NCBI RefSeq assembly: GCF_009821115.1
Contig: NZ_VYTY01000003.1
Location: 372,001 to 436,000, forward strand
Reading direction: 5' to 3'
DNA: 64,000 nt
DNA from: Nitrincola alkalisediminis
GTDB lineage: Bacteria > Pseudomonadota > Gammaproteobacteria > Pseudomonadales > Balneatricaceae
This document shows, piece by piece, positions 35,478 through 44,603 of this stretch (position 1 is its first letter; each line of letters begins with the position of its first letter). The position numbers were made by a program, and so were the translations under genes. The notes beneath the pieces are model-generated. The model saw nothing but the letters and a program-made list of their open reading frames with translations, ran no database searches and was not told the DNA's origin.

Positions 35478-35945
35478 TTACATCTGAGATTGCAAATAAT
35501 TAGGTAAACCAATTTTTGTGATCAGACCAAGTTGCTGCTCTAACCAATGAGCATGGTCTTCCTCAGTGTCCTTTAAGAGCACCATCAACATATCGCGTGT
35601 TTGGTAATCCTGAACACTTTCGCAAAGGCTGATGGCGGTTTTCAGCTGTGCACCGACTTCATACTCCAGGTTCAGATCGTATTGAAGCATTTCTGGCACT
35701 TCTTTGCCGATGTGAACGGGTCCACGTGTGGATAAATCCGGTGCGCCACCGAGCAGCAGGATACGATCGATCAGTAAGCTCGCATGCTCTTTTTCATCGT
35801 CGAATTCATGAGCGATGCGCTCATACAGCTTATTCAATCCCCAGTCTTGGTACATTTTGGAGTGCACAAAGTACTGATCCATTGCGGCTAATTCGCTGCC
35901 GAGCAGGGTGTTCAGTGTAGTGATTACTTTTTCGTTGCCTTTCAT
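35478..35945 (-). CDS. bfr: bacterioferritin, ferroxidase-type subunit (lacks haem Met52)
   Basis: 155 residues. Ferroxidase ligands E18, Y25, E51, H54, E94 region and E127/H130 (EEDHAHWLEQQ) are present. The haem-ligating Met52 of classical Bfr is Lys here. With its neighbour it forms the two-subunit type seen in Neisseria and some pseudomonads, where one chain oxidises iron and the other holds haem. 13 bases after the upstream gene, so one operon. Stores iron in the cytoplasm. A Fur-controlled sRNA gene lies just downstream. Confidence 0.9.
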   Translation of the reverse strand: MKGNEKVITTLNTLLGSELAAMDQYFVHSKMYQDWGLNKLYERIAHEFDDEKEHASLLIDRILLLGGAPDLSTRGPVHIGKEVPEMLQYDLNLEYEVGAQLKTAISLCESVQDYQTRDMLMVLLKDTEEDHAHWLEQQLGLITKIGLPNYLQSQM

Positions 35946-35958
35946 CCTATGCCTCCGC

Positions 35959-36423
35959 TTACATCATCGACTGTAAATAGTTTTCAGTGCCCAGTGAATC
36001 GATCAACTGGAGTTGGGTCTCGAGCCAATCAAGATACTCTTCTTCGTGTTCGAGGAGATCTTCGAGAAGTTCTCGGCTCACATAGTCCGCCGCAGTTTCG
36101 CACACGAGAATGGCATCTTTTAGCAGCGTGAGTTCGTCGGTCACAAAACCTAGATCGGCTTCCAACATTTCTTTAGGGTTTTCGCCGATACGCAAACGAT
36201 CAAGATGTTGTAAGTTGGGTAAGCCCTCCAGCAACAGGATACGCTCAATGAGCTTATCGGCTTGCTTCATATCTTTGATGGATTTTTTGTAGGCTTTTTC
36301 GTTCAGCTGTTCGAAGCCCCAATTCCCAAAAATACGTGCGTGTAAAAAGAACTGATTGATTGAGGTCAGTTCGCAGGTCAATACTTTATTGAGCTGTTGA
36401 ATGACCGCTTTTTCACCTTTCAT
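35959..36423 (-). CDS. bfr: bacterioferritin, haem-type subunit (degenerate ferroxidase site)
   Basis: 154 residues. The haem ligand Met52 is present (KDMKQADKL). Ferroxidase residues are partly lost: Y25 is Phe, E51 is Asp, H54 is Gln and H130 is Tyr (EEEYLDWLETQ); E18 is kept. It is the complement of the neighbouring subunit, so a mixed 24-mer is likely. First gene of the pair. The start codon is preceded by AAAGACGGAAC, a modest site. Confidence 0.9.
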   Translation of the reverse strand: MKGEKAVIQQLNKVLTCELTSINQFFLHARIFGNWGFEQLNEKAYKKSIKDMKQADKLIERILLLEGLPNLQHLDRLRIGENPKEMLEADLGFVTDELTLLKDAILVCETAADYVSRELLEDLLEHEEEYLDWLETQLQLIDSLGTENYLQSMM

Positions 36424-36732
36424 ATTGGCGTTCCGTCTTTTGAATTAATCATCGAGAATAGTGTAGAGCTAATTGCAATAAAATGCAAAAAAATTGATCT
36501 AAGTCATTGTTTTTAAAGTCAAAGCTGAATGTTAATCGTTATGATTAACATCGTTTGTTCAGTTGCTATTTCAATTGTATCGTGGATTTCGTTCTGGCGT
36601 TTAAAAAGCCCCGATGTCCCGACAAACATCCAATAAAATTAGTTCCAAAGTACCATGTTGTCAGTACCCGCATCATCCTACTATCAAAAGGGTGCCAATT
36701 AAGACATCCATAACAACAAAAAGGAGTCGATT
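36424..36732. other. 309-base divergent region between bfr and pqqA
   Basis: Holds both promoters. Features seen: a perfect inverted repeat at 36529-36551, an imperfect FNR-like TTGAT-CTAA-GTCAT at 36494-36507, and a possible pqqA promoter TTGTCA (36658-36663) with TATCAA at 18 bases. No open frame or RNA gene is evident. Confidence 0.5.
36529..36551. promoter_or_regulatory. perfect 9-5-9 inverted repeat, candidate operator
   Basis: ATGTTAATC and GATTAACAT are perfect 9-base arms around GTTAT. The site is 106 bases upstream of the bfr start codon. It does not fit the Fur consensus well (its halves lack the GATAAT hexamer). The regulator is unknown. Confidence 0.5.
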
Positions 36733-36804
36733 ATGTGGACTAAACCTGCATATACCGATCTGCGCATAGGTTTTGAAGTCACTATGTACTTCGCAAACCG
36801 CTAA
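36733..36804 (+). CDS. pqqA: PQQ precursor peptide PqqA
   Basis: 23 residues, too short for ordinary gene finding, ending in [11 protein letters not shown]. The Glu and Tyr of E-V-T-M-Y are the residues joined by PqqE to make pyrroloquinoline quinone. A strong AAGGAG site lies 7 bases upstream. First gene of pqqABCDE; a hairpin follows before pqqB, consistent with making more PqqA than enzymes. Confidence 0.95.
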
Positions 36805-36811
36805 GCGCTAG

Positions 36812-36837
36812 GGGCGGCCCTCTTTGAGGGTCGCTTT
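36812..36837 (+). terminator. attenuating hairpin between pqqA and pqqB
   Basis: GCG-G-CCCT and AGGG-T-CGC pair around CTTTG, followed by TTTT. It starts 8 bases after the pqqA stop. Such partial terminators after pqqA let the peptide mRNA exceed the downstream genes. Confidence 0.65.
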
Positions 36838-36868
36838 TGCACCACTTCAGTATGAGATAATAATAACA

Positions 36869-37789
36869 ATGCATATCCAGATTCTAGGTTCAGCGGCTGG
36901 CGGTGGCTTCCCGCAGTGGAACTGTAATTGTGCGAACTGCGATGGATTCCGTAAAGGAACACTAAACGCGCAGGCCCGAACCCAATCCTCAATCGCTGTA
37001 AGTGCCGATGGTGAACGGTGGGTTTTGTTTAATGCCTCACCGGATATTCGCGCTCAACTTGCTGCGTTTGCCCCCATGCAACCCGCGCGAGCCGTACGCG
37101 ATACGGGCATTCATGCCATCGTGTTGATGGATAGCCAAATCGATCATACCACCGGGTTATTAATGTTGCGTGAAGGCTGCCCACATCAGGTGTATTGCAC
37201 TGCTCGTGTGCATAAAGATCTAAGCCAAAGTTTTCCAATTTTTACAATGCTCAGTCATTGGAATGGCGGGTTAACGCATCACCCTATCGCCGTTGACCAA
37301 TTTTTGAATCCGTTTGAAATCGCGGGTATTGACGATCTTGAATTTATTGCGCTTCCGATTCTATCGAGCGCACCACCTTACTCACCTCACCGTTTAGATC
37401 CTCATCCGGGTGACAATATCGCCGTTTTGATTCGGGATACACGCACGGGTAAATCGCTTTTCTACGCCCCGGGTTTACGTGATATCGATGCCGCGCTGAC
37501 GCAGGTGATGGCCGAGGCCGATTGTCTGCTGGTCGACGGTACGCTTTGGCGTGAAGATGAAATGGCGTTTATGGGTGTCGGCGATAAGCTGGGTGTTCAT
37601 ATGGGGCATTTACCTCAGTCCGGTGATGGCGGCATGATTCAGTTTCTAGAGCCGCTGACAAAACCGCGCAAGATTCTGATTCATATCAACAACACCAACC
37701 CTATCTTAATTGAAGACTCACCCGAGCGAGCCGTGTTAGATGCCAAAGGTATCGAAGTTGCGTTTGATGGTATGCAAGTGCAGTTATAG
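36869..37789 (+). CDS. pqqB: PQQ biosynthesis protein PqqB
   Basis: 306 residues, metallo-beta-lactamase fold. The N-terminus [21 protein letters not shown] is diagnostic. PqqB hydroxylates the Glu-Tyr dipeptide in PQQ synthesis. The conserved [16 protein letters not shown] and [14 protein letters not shown] segments are intact. Start at 36869; the frame opens earlier but that part overlaps the pqqA-pqqB hairpin. Confidence 0.94.
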   Translation: MHIQILGSAAGGGFPQWNCNCANCDGFRKGTLNAQARTQSSIAVSADGERWVLFNASPDIRAQLAAFAPMQPARAVRDTGIHAIVLMDSQIDHTTGLLMLREGCPHQVYCTARVHKDLSQSFPIFTMLSHWNGGLTHHPIAVDQFLNPFEIAGIDDLEFIALPILSSAPPYSPHRLDPHPGDNIAVLIRDTRTGKSLFYAPGLRDIDAALTQVMAEADCLLVDGTLWREDEMAFMGVGDKLGVHMGHLPQSGDGGMIQFLEPLTKPRKILIHINNTNPILIEDSPERAVLDAKGIEVAFDGMQVQL

Positions 37790-37867
37790 AGCGGGACGGG
37801 ATAGAACAGGTATTGAGAGTCCCGATAGTGATAAAACAGAATGCAACCGGATGAGGTGGTGATCTTA

Positions 37868-38626
37868 ATGAAACCCTTAGAAAAAGCCTTGAGTCGATCT
37901 GAATTTGAACAGGCCCTCCGTGACAAAGGCGCCTATTACCATATACAGCATCCCTATCATAAAGCGATGTATGAAGGGCGGGCGACCCCCGAGCAAATCC
38001 GCGGTTGGGTGGCCAATCGTTTTTACTATCAAATCAGCATTCCGATTAAAGATGCGGCCATTATGGCCAACTGCCCTGATCGTGACGTGCGCCGTCATTG
38101 GATACAGCGAATTCTGGATCACGACGGTTATGACGGTGCCGAAGGCGGGATTGAGGCCTGGTTGCGCCTTGGTGAAGCAGTAGGGTTGTCACGTGAGGAA
38201 ATACTTTCGGAAGAACATGTCTTACCGGGTGTGCGTTTTGCGGTGGATGCTTATGTTAACTTTGCGCGCCGAGCCACTTGGGAAGAAGCAGCCAGCTCAT
38301 CCTTAACCGAGTTGTTTGCGCCGCACATTCATCAATCTCGGCTCGATGCTTGGCCCACTCATTATCCTTGGATTAATGCGGAAGGCTACACCTATTTCCG
38401 TAACCGCCTGACGGAAGCGCGCCGGGATGTTGAGCAAGGCTTAAAAATCACACTGGATTATTATCAAACGGCTGAACAGCAGTCCCGCATGCTGGAAATT
38501 TTACAGTTTAAGCTGGATGTGCTCTGGACGATGTTGGATGCCATGACCATGGCCTACGAACTGGACCGTCCACCCTATCATACTGTCACCGATCAAAGGG
38601 TGTACCATCGAGGGCTTTTTAAATGA
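37868..38626 (+). CDS. pqqC: pyrroloquinoline-quinone synthase PqqC
   Basis: 252 residues from the Met at 37868, chosen because GAGGTGG lies 7 bases upstream; a Met at 37841 has no site. Haem-oxygenase-like helical bundle with the typical [18 protein letters not shown] start and [13 protein letters not shown]. Catalyses the last cyclisation and oxidation to PQQ. Stop overlaps the pqqD start by 4 bases. Confidence 0.94.
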   Translation: MKPLEKALSRSEFEQALRDKGAYYHIQHPYHKAMYEGRATPEQIRGWVANRFYYQISIPIKDAAIMANCPDRDVRRHWIQRILDHDGYDGAEGGIEAWLRLGEAVGLSREEILSEEHVLPGVRFAVDAYVNFARRATWEEAASSSLTELFAPHIHQSRLDAWPTHYPWINAEGYTYFRNRLTEARRDVEQGLKITLDYYQTAEQQSRMLEILQFKLDVLWTMLDAMTMAYELDRPPYHTVTDQRVYHRGLFK

Positions 38627-38889
38627 ACGCTGCCGTTCCTGTCATCAATCGCATGTTTCGCCTGCAGTGGGAAGAAGCACAAGAGGCTTGGGTGTTGCTC
38701 TACCCTGAAGGGATGGTGCAACTGAATGCCAGCGCGGCTGAAATTCTAACGCGGGTCGATGGCCAAAAAACGATTGAGGAAATACAACGCGAATTGCTAA
38801 CGAAATACCCAGAGGCTGAGGGGTTGGAGCAAGACGTAAACGATTTCTTTGCCCATGCACAAACGCTTAACTGGATTCGCTATGTTTGA
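38623..38889 (+). CDS. pqqD: PqqA-binding chaperone PqqD
   Basis: 88 residues, a RiPP recognition element. It binds PqqA and presents it to the radical SAM enzyme PqqE. The segment [22 protein letters not shown] is typical. Overlaps both neighbours, so translational coupling is likely. Confidence 0.93.
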   Translation: MNAAVPVINRMFRLQWEEAQEAWVLLYPEGMVQLNASAAEILTRVDGQKTIEEIQRELLTKYPEAEGLEQDVNDFFAHAQTLNWIRYV

Positions 38890-40006
38890 AACTGCCAAGC
38901 GTCGCCAACCCCTATGGTTGTTAGCTGAGCTCACGTACAAATGCCCTTTGCAATGTCCCTACTGCAGTAATCCTCTGGATTTTGCGTCGGCCGGACAGGA
39001 GTTGACGACTGAACAATGGATTGATGTGTTTAGACAAGCGCGCAAGATGGGCGCGGCGCAATTGGGGTTTTCCGGTGGCGAGCCTTTGGTGCGTCAAGAC
39101 CTCGAAATCCTCATTGCAGAAGCACGACGCTTGGGCTATTACACCAACTTAATTACGTCGGGTATTGGTTTGAATGCACAGCGGATTGCGCATTTTCATG
39201 ATGCAGGCTTGGACCATATTCAAGTGAGCTTTCAGGCATCGGATGAAGAGGTGAACCAGATGTTGTCTGGTTCGGCCAAAGCTTTTGCGCAAAAGTTGAA
39301 AATGGCACGCGAAGTCAAAGCGCAGGGGTATCCCATGGTGCTGAATTTCGTGACACACCGTCATAATATCGATCAAATTGACCGCATTATTGAGCTGTGC
39401 GTAGAGCTAGAGGCCGATTATGTTGAGCTGGCGACCTGCCAGTATTATGGCTGGGCCTTTGAAAACCGTGAAGCCTTGTTGCCGACGCGCGCACAATTGG
39501 AACGTGCTGAACGGATCACCAACGAGTACCGTGAGCGTTTGGCTGCGCAAGGACATCCGATCAAACTTATTTTTGTGACGCCGGATTATTATGAGGAGCG
39601 CCCGAAAAAATGCATGAACGGCTGGGGTGAACTCTTTTTAACGGTGACGCCGGATGGTACAGCTTTGCCCTGCCACAGTGCGCGTATGCTGCCTTTGACC
39701 TTCCCGAATGTGAAGGATCATAGCCTGTCTCATATTTGGAATGACTCTGAAGGCTTTAACTATTTCCGTGGCAAAGGCTGGATGAAGGAGCCCTGTCGCA
39801 GTTGTGATGAACAGGATGACGACCTTGGCGGCTGCCGTTGTCAGGCGTATATGCTGACAGGGGATATGCACAATGCCGATCCCGTCTGTGCGAAATCAGA
39901 GCATCATTCGCTTATTGTAGAGGCGCGTTTGGCGGCGGAGGGCGATGTATCGACGGCGATGACCTTCCGCAATGAACGAAATTCTCGCGTGTTTTTTAAA
40001 GGATAA
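38882..40006 (+). CDS. pqqE: radical SAM PqqA cross-linking enzyme PqqE
   Basis: 374 residues. Radical SAM cluster motif CPLQCPYC near residue 20 and a C-terminal SPASM region with several cysteines ([33 protein letters not shown]). Forms the Glu-Tyr carbon-carbon bond in PqqA. Start at 38882 overlaps the end of pqqD by 8 bases; a longer frame starting inside pqqD is unlikely. Confidence 0.95.
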   Translation: MFETAKRRQPLWLLAELTYKCPLQCPYCSNPLDFASAGQELTTEQWIDVFRQARKMGAAQLGFSGGEPLVRQDLEILIAEARRLGYYTNLITSGIGLNAQRIAHFHDAGLDHIQVSFQASDEEVNQMLSGSAKAFAQKLKMAREVKAQGYPMVLNFVTHRHNIDQIDRIIELCVELEADYVELATCQYYGWAFENREALLPTRAQLERAERITNEYRERLAAQGHPIKLIFVTPDYYEERPKKCMNGWGELFLTVTPDGTALPCHSARMLPLTFPNVKDHSLSHIWNDSEGFNYFRGKGWMKEPCRSCDEQDDDLGGCRCQAYMLTGDMHNADPVCAKSEHHSLIVEARLAAEGDVSTAMTFRNERNSRVFFKG

Positions 40007-40009
40007 GGC

Positions 40010-41890
40010 ATGATGGCCGTGCCCTCAGCCGAGAAGGTCGTTAAGGGCTTTAAAGAATATCATTCGCTGGCAGCCACGCCTCAGGGGGTGGCTTGGGTTG
40101 AATCAAACCCTGTTACAGGCCGTAACCGTCTTTATTTTAGTCAACTAGGCAGCGTCACGGCCATTACACCTGAAGAGTCGAGTGTACGCAGCCGTGTGAA
40201 TGAGTATGGCGGCGTGGCTTGGACACGGGTGGATAATGCCTTTGCTTGGGTCAATGCCGCGGATCAGCAAATTTGGATCAGCCCTTATCCCGCAGACGAT
40301 CCTATCCTTTCGTGCCCTGAGGTGAGTGTCCCTTTAACCTCGACGCCACAGCGGCGCTTTGCTGACCTTGTCTATGATGGACAACACCAACGTCTGCTGG
40401 CAGTTTGTGAGATAGCGGTGGATGAAGCGTCCGAGCCGCAACAAAGTATTGTCTCGATTGACTGCACGACTGGAGCCGTTTTGGATATTCTGCAGGGTGC
40501 CGACTTCTATGCTTACCCGCGTTTGAGTCCGGATGGCAAGACGCTGGTTTGGATCGAATGGCAACATCCGCATCAACCCTGGCTGTTCACGCAATTCAAG
40601 TTAATTCAATTGGAGGATGGTCATCCTGTCATTTCCACACAGACTCAGCTAGCCAATAATGCCAGTTGGTTACAGCCTCGCTTTTTGCCCAACGGTGACT
40701 TGGTGGCGCTGGGTGATCCCGACAATTGGTGGAATCCGTATGTATTTAAGCAAACAGAGCAGGGCTATCCCCAAGCTTCGCCTTTGCTGGATGAGATCCT
40801 GCCCGTCGAGTTTACAACCGCCCCTTGGGCACTGGGTTTGAGCACCTTCGCGTGGGATGAGCAAGGGCATCTCCATGCGCTGGTGCAGGAGCAAGGCTAC
40901 AGTCGCTATTGGCGTTTTGATGCACAAACCAAGGCTAAGCATTCGGTCACCTTGCCCTTTTCACGTCTCAGCAGTCTGAGCCTAAGCTCAACCCATGCGT
41001 ATTGTGTTGCAGAGAGTGAAGATCGTTATCCAGGTGTCGTCGCTTTGGATCTTGTCGAATTGACTTGGAAGATCATCGTGGGTGCGGACACGCCCGATCA
41101 TCCAGTGAGCTTACCTCAGCCCTATTGGATCAAAACCACAAACGCTTGTGACGTGCAAAGTTTTTACTATCCGCCCCTCACACCGCCTTCACAACTGACA
41201 CAGGAGCCGAGCGCACCGCCTTTAATTCTGCTTACACATGGAGGTCCGACATCGGCAACCTATCCCGTGTTAAACCCCCGTGTTCAATACTGGACATCGG
41301 CGGGTTTTGCCGTGGCCGATATTAATTACCGTGGATCCTGCGGTTATGGACGCGAATTTCGATGCACCTTGGCGGGCGGCTGGGGGCGGGCTGAGGTTGA
41401 AGATGTTGAGCACTTGGTTGATCAACTCGTGAACGATGGACTGGCTCACCCCGATGCACTGTTTATTCGTGGTCAAAGTGCAGGCGGCTATACCACCCTG
41501 ATGGCACTGATTCACTCTGCGCGTTTTAAGGCGGGTGCTAGTCTCTACGGTGTCAGTGATCTGCTGCCTCTGCATGCGCATACCCATAAATTCGAGTCTC
41601 ATTACTTAAGTTGGTTGGTGGGAGATGAGTCGGAAATGAGTCAACCGGAGCGTTCACCTGTCCACCTTGCACATGCCTTACAAGCGGAGGGGGTTATTTT
41701 CTTTCAAGGATTACAAGACCCCGTCGTGGTGCCAGAGCAAACCCATGCCATGGTGGCGGCTTTGAAAGCAGCGGGTAAGGCTGTAGAGGCCATTTACTTT
41801 GCCGATGAAGCACATGGATTTCGATTGGCTTTGCATCAGCAACAGGTTTTGGAGCGGGAATTGGCGTTTTATATGGGGTTTCTGTTTTAG
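40010..41890 (+). CDS. S9-family prolyl-oligopeptidase-like peptidase, PqqH type
   Basis: 626 residues. N-terminal beta-propeller and C-terminal alpha/beta hydrolase domain with nucleophile GQSAGG, Asp region LQDPVVVPEQ and His in DEAHGFRL. It starts 3 bases after pqqE, so it belongs to the pqq operon. In Pseudomonas a similar S9 gene (PqqH) sits beside the pqq genes. No PqqF metalloprotease is present here, so this enzyme may help cleave the cross-linked PqqA; this is inference. No signal peptide. Confidence 0.82.
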   Translation: MMAVPSAEKVVKGFKEYHSLAATPQGVAWVESNPVTGRNRLYFSQLGSVTAITPEESSVRSRVNEYGGVAWTRVDNAFAWVNAADQQIWISPYPADDPILSCPEVSVPLTSTPQRRFADLVYDGQHQRLLAVCEIAVDEASEPQQSIVSIDCTTGAVLDILQGADFYAYPRLSPDGKTLVWIEWQHPHQPWLFTQFKLIQLEDGHPVISTQTQLANNASWLQPRFLPNGDLVALGDPDNWWNPYVFKQTEQGYPQASPLLDEILPVEFTTAPWALGLSTFAWDEQGHLHALVQEQGYSRYWRFDAQTKAKHSVTLPFSRLSSLSLSSTHAYCVAESEDRYPGVVALDLVELTWKIIVGADTPDHPVSLPQPYWIKTTNACDVQSFYYPPLTPPSQLTQEPSAPPLILLTHGGPTSATYPVLNPRVQYWTSAGFAVADINYRGSCGYGREFRCTLAGGWGRAEVEDVEHLVDQLVNDGLAHPDALFIRGQSAGGYTTLMALIHSARFKAGASLYGVSDLLPLHAHTHKFESHYLSWLVGDESEMSQPERSPVHLAHALQAEGVIFFQGLQDPVVVPEQTHAMVAALKAAGKAVEAIYFADEAHGFRLALHQQQVLERELAFYMGFLF

Positions 41891-42042
41891 CAACTGATGA
41901 TTTTGTTATTACCCAACATCTTTGATTTATCGATAGGGATTTTAAACAACTTAACGCTAGATTTATGTGGAAAATTTATTTACCATAGCTTCCAGCAATG
42001 ATTGCGCTCAGGACTGAAGTTTAAACGTTATTAGGAAAGAAC
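41891..42042 (+). other. intergenic region ahead of the T6SS cluster
   Basis: AT-rich 152 bases that should contain the T6SS operon promoter. I did not find a sigma-54 site or a convincing sigma-70 pair, nor an obvious terminator for the pqq operon. Confidence 0.3.
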
Positions 42043-42582
42043 ATGGAATTAAATCTGAAAAAAGCCATATTTATTGGCTTGGCCTGCTATGTATTGGCTG
42101 GCTGTTCTTCAAACCCATCTCAGCAAACCCCTCAAAATGTTGAAACAGAGCAAGTACAAACAACGGATGTGTTAGATTCGGTTGTTGATGCACTGATGAC
42201 ATCTCCCCATTTAGAGCTTAAACAAACAGATGATGAAACTTTATTAATAGAGTTTCCAAGCATTCAAGCATTTAGTTTTGATGGTTCACGTTTAAGTCAT
42301 GAGCTTCAGGCGGCATTGGTTGATGTCAGTCAAGCTTTAATGCACATACCAAATCTAAGAGTAAATGTGATAGGGCATACCGATAATCTTGGTAATGCTG
42401 AATATAATCAAGTCTTGTCTGAAAATCGTGCTAAGCAGGTTGCAGACTTTTTACGTCAGCAAGGATTTAATCCAATGTTTTTGACGACAGCCGGTTATGG
42501 CCCTGCCCATCCGATTGCGGATAACCGAACGGCAAAAGGACGTGCGGCGAATCGCCGAGTTGAATTGATGGTGTCATTTTAA
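42043..42582 (+). CDS. OmpA-family lipoprotein at the head of the T6SS cluster
   Basis: 179 residues. Lipobox LAGC near residue 21 after a hydrophobic helix, so it is lipidated. The C-terminal half is an OmpA peptidoglycan-binding domain (VIGHTDNLGNAEYNQVLSENRAKQVADFL and NRTAKGRAANRRVEL). Probably outer-membrane anchored and attached to the cell wall, helping to fix the secretion complex. It is 77 bases before tagH. AGGAAAG serves as ribosome site. Confidence 0.85.
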   Translation: MELNLKKAIFIGLACYVLAGCSSNPSQQTPQNVETEQVQTTDVLDSVVDALMTSPHLELKQTDDETLLIEFPSIQAFSFDGSRLSHELQAALVDVSQALMHIPNLRVNVIGHTDNLGNAEYNQVLSENRAKQVADFLRQQGFNPMFLTTAGYGPAHPIADNRTAKGRAANRRVELMVSF

Positions 42583-42659
42583 TTGGGATCAGTTTAAACA
42601 AGCCCCAATATCCTTTGGATTAATACACCCTCTTTAATGGAGCTTGAAAGGAGTTCAAG

Positions 42660-44096
42660 ATGCGGATGGAGCTGAGTGTCGTCAGCAAACAGCAAGCGGA
42701 GTTACAAAGCAAAAGTTCTGTTTTTATAGAGGCAGAGCCTTTGTCTATCGGTCGTGCTATCGATAACCACTGGGTCTTGCCGGATGAAAATTTATATTTA
42801 TCCGGTAAGCACTGTATTATAAATCGTAAAAATAATCGCTTTATTATTTCAGATTTAAGTACCAATGGTGTGTATTTGAACCATAGTGAAAAGCCGATTG
42901 GTCGAGGCCGTTGCGCGGTATTAAATAATGGAACTCTAATACGGATTGGCGATTATACGATTCGAGCTTCGATTGATGAGTCGACGGTCAGAAAAGCCGA
43001 CTCTTTGACAAATCCGTTATGTGACTCAGCTCCGGGTAGTGCGCTAAGCGAAATGTTGGTAGATCAAACACCAGTGGAAGGTGCCATGAAAACATCATCT
43101 TCATTTGCGGCTGATCATATCAGTCCAGAACATGTGAGTTTGACGCGTTCCACGTCTTATAGTGCTATTGAGTCCCCAGTACTCCTGCCTGAGAATTGGC
43201 TTGAAGAGCCAAGTGTAGAGGATTCTTTCGACGAGACTCCTGTTGAACAAGAGATTGATTTAGAAAAGTTATCTGTAGAGCAGCCTGTGCTCGAAGCGCC
43301 AGTGGAGCAGCCACAGGAGTTCGTGCATCAGAGGTTGCAAACGCCAGAACAAGAAAATCCCGTTGTAGATATGTCACCGATACAGCAGCCATTAATAGAA
43401 GAGTGGGAAAGCGAACAGTCGGATGAAACGATTGAAGATATGGGTGCCAATCACTCGGAAGGGGTGATGCGTATTCAAGAGCGCAGCGCTCATGCTTTAA
43501 ATGAAAACGATCAGACACTATTGAGCCAAATATTATCGACAGCGGGGATTGATCCTGCCTTAGTGACGAATCCTCAAGATGTTGCGGATCGATTAGGCGT
43601 TCTTATAAAGTATTTTTCAAATGGAATGATCCAGACCCTGGCAACTCGCTCGATGGTAAAGCGAGAGTTTCGTTTACAACAAACAATGATACAGCCAACC
43701 GATAATAATCCATTTAAATTTTCGCCTACAGGTCGAGAGGCGCTCAATATTGCTTTATTTTCCTCCTCTTCAGCCTATTTAACGAGTGATCAGGCAGTTT
43801 CGGATAGTTTTAGAGACATACAAGCACATCAATTAGCCATGATGTCTGGAGTTCAAGAGGCTTTAATAAAACTGATGGAGCGTATTAATCCCGAAAAACT
43901 GGAAGCGCGCTTTAATAAAAAGCCTAGACATTTATCAGGTGTTCCTGGATTAAAAAAAGTAAATCACTGGCAAGAGTACAAAGATTTCTACGGGGATTTG
44001 CAGGCAAGTATGCGTGATGATATTCAAGGATTTTTCATCAAGGAGTTTGGTGTAGCCTATGAGCAGCAGCTTAAAAGAATCAGCGCTGAAAACTAA
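42660..44096 (+). CDS. tagH: T6SS FHA-domain protein TagH (ImpI/VasC)
   Basis: 478 residues. N-terminal FHA domain (about 20-100, with SIGRAIDNHWVLPDE, SGKHCII, LSTNGVYLN) that binds phosphothreonine. A long acidic, Glu/Val/Pro-rich linker (about 120-265) follows, with repeat-like PVEQ, SVEQPV and APVEQP units. The C-terminal 180 residues are the conserved T6SS FHA-associated domain. It works with the kinase and phosphatase genes of this cluster in post-translational activation. GGAG site at 42650. The tssJ start is inside its 3' end. Confidence 0.9.
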   Translation: MRMELSVVSKQQAELQSKSSVFIEAEPLSIGRAIDNHWVLPDENLYLSGKHCIINRKNNRFIISDLSTNGVYLNHSEKPIGRGRCAVLNNGTLIRIGDYTIRASIDESTVRKADSLTNPLCDSAPGSALSEMLVDQTPVEGAMKTSSSFAADHISPEHVSLTRSTSYSAIESPVLLPENWLEEPSVEDSFDETPVEQEIDLEKLSVEQPVLEAPVEQPQEFVHQRLQTPEQENPVVDMSPIQQPLIEEWESEQSDETIEDMGANHSEGVMRIQERSAHALNENDQTLLSQILSTAGIDPALVTNPQDVADRLGVLIKYFSNGMIQTLATRSMVKREFRLQQTMIQPTDNNPFKFSPTGREALNIALFSSSSAYLTSDQAVSDSFRDIQAHQLAMMSGVQEALIKLMERINPEKLEARFNKKPRHLSGVPGLKKVNHWQEYKDFYGDLQASMRDDIQGFFIKEFGVAYEQQLKRISAEN

Positions 44097-44589
44097 GCAT
44101 TTTCTTATTGGTTTCGTAATGGTTATGACTCTATTGGGCTGCAGTCCAATGGAAGTGCTGCGCGTGGTGAGTTCGCAGGAAGGAAAGTTTTTTGTGGATA
44201 TTGAGCTCATTGCTTCAGATGGGCTTAACCCTAATGATGCAGGTTTGTTTTTTCCTGTTGAAGTTCAGGTTTTTCTGATGACGAATGATCGAGAATTTAA
44301 GCGAGCCGATTATTTTGAATTTCATCATGCAAACATGCGAAGCACTGCAGATTTAGAAAAATCTGTTGTGTTGAGGCCGGGTGAGATTATGCCTGTTCAT
44401 TTCGAGATTAATGAAGTTATTCGCTACGTTGGTGTTGTGGCCGCTTTTCAGGATATTGATCGCGCAGTTTGGCGCGACGTAATACAGATTGGTGATAATC
44501 GCGGTTTTCTTGCTAAGTATTTGAGTTTTAATAATCGTGTTCAGCTGCGTGTTCATCTTGATGGAACAGTCGTTTCTTTTGAAACATAA
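44059..44589 (+). CDS. tssJ: T6SS outer-membrane lipoprotein TssJ
   Basis: 176 residues. Signal ends in lipobox LLGC near residue 28, so it is an outer-membrane lipoprotein that anchors TssM. The beta-sandwich region includes LNPNDAGLFFPVEVQVFLM, typical of TssJ. Overlaps tagH by 38 bases. No better start exists because the hydrophobic signal needs the upstream Met. Confidence 0.9.
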   Translation: MSSSLKESALKTKHFLIGFVMVMTLLGCSPMEVLRVVSSQEGKFFVDIELIASDGLNPNDAGLFFPVEVQVFLMTNDREFKRADYFEFHHANMRSTADLEKSVVLRPGEIMPVHFEINEVIRYVGVVAAFQDIDRAVWRDVIQIGDNRGFLAKYLSFNNRVQLRVHLDGTVVSFET

Positions 44590-44603
44590 AGAGAAGTATT
44601 TAA

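Noticed and set aside
36494-36507. FNR-like site TTGAT-CTAA-GTCAT upstream of bfr
   Set aside because: Two of the ten defined positions mismatch and there is no supporting promoter geometry; the site at 30225 is far better.
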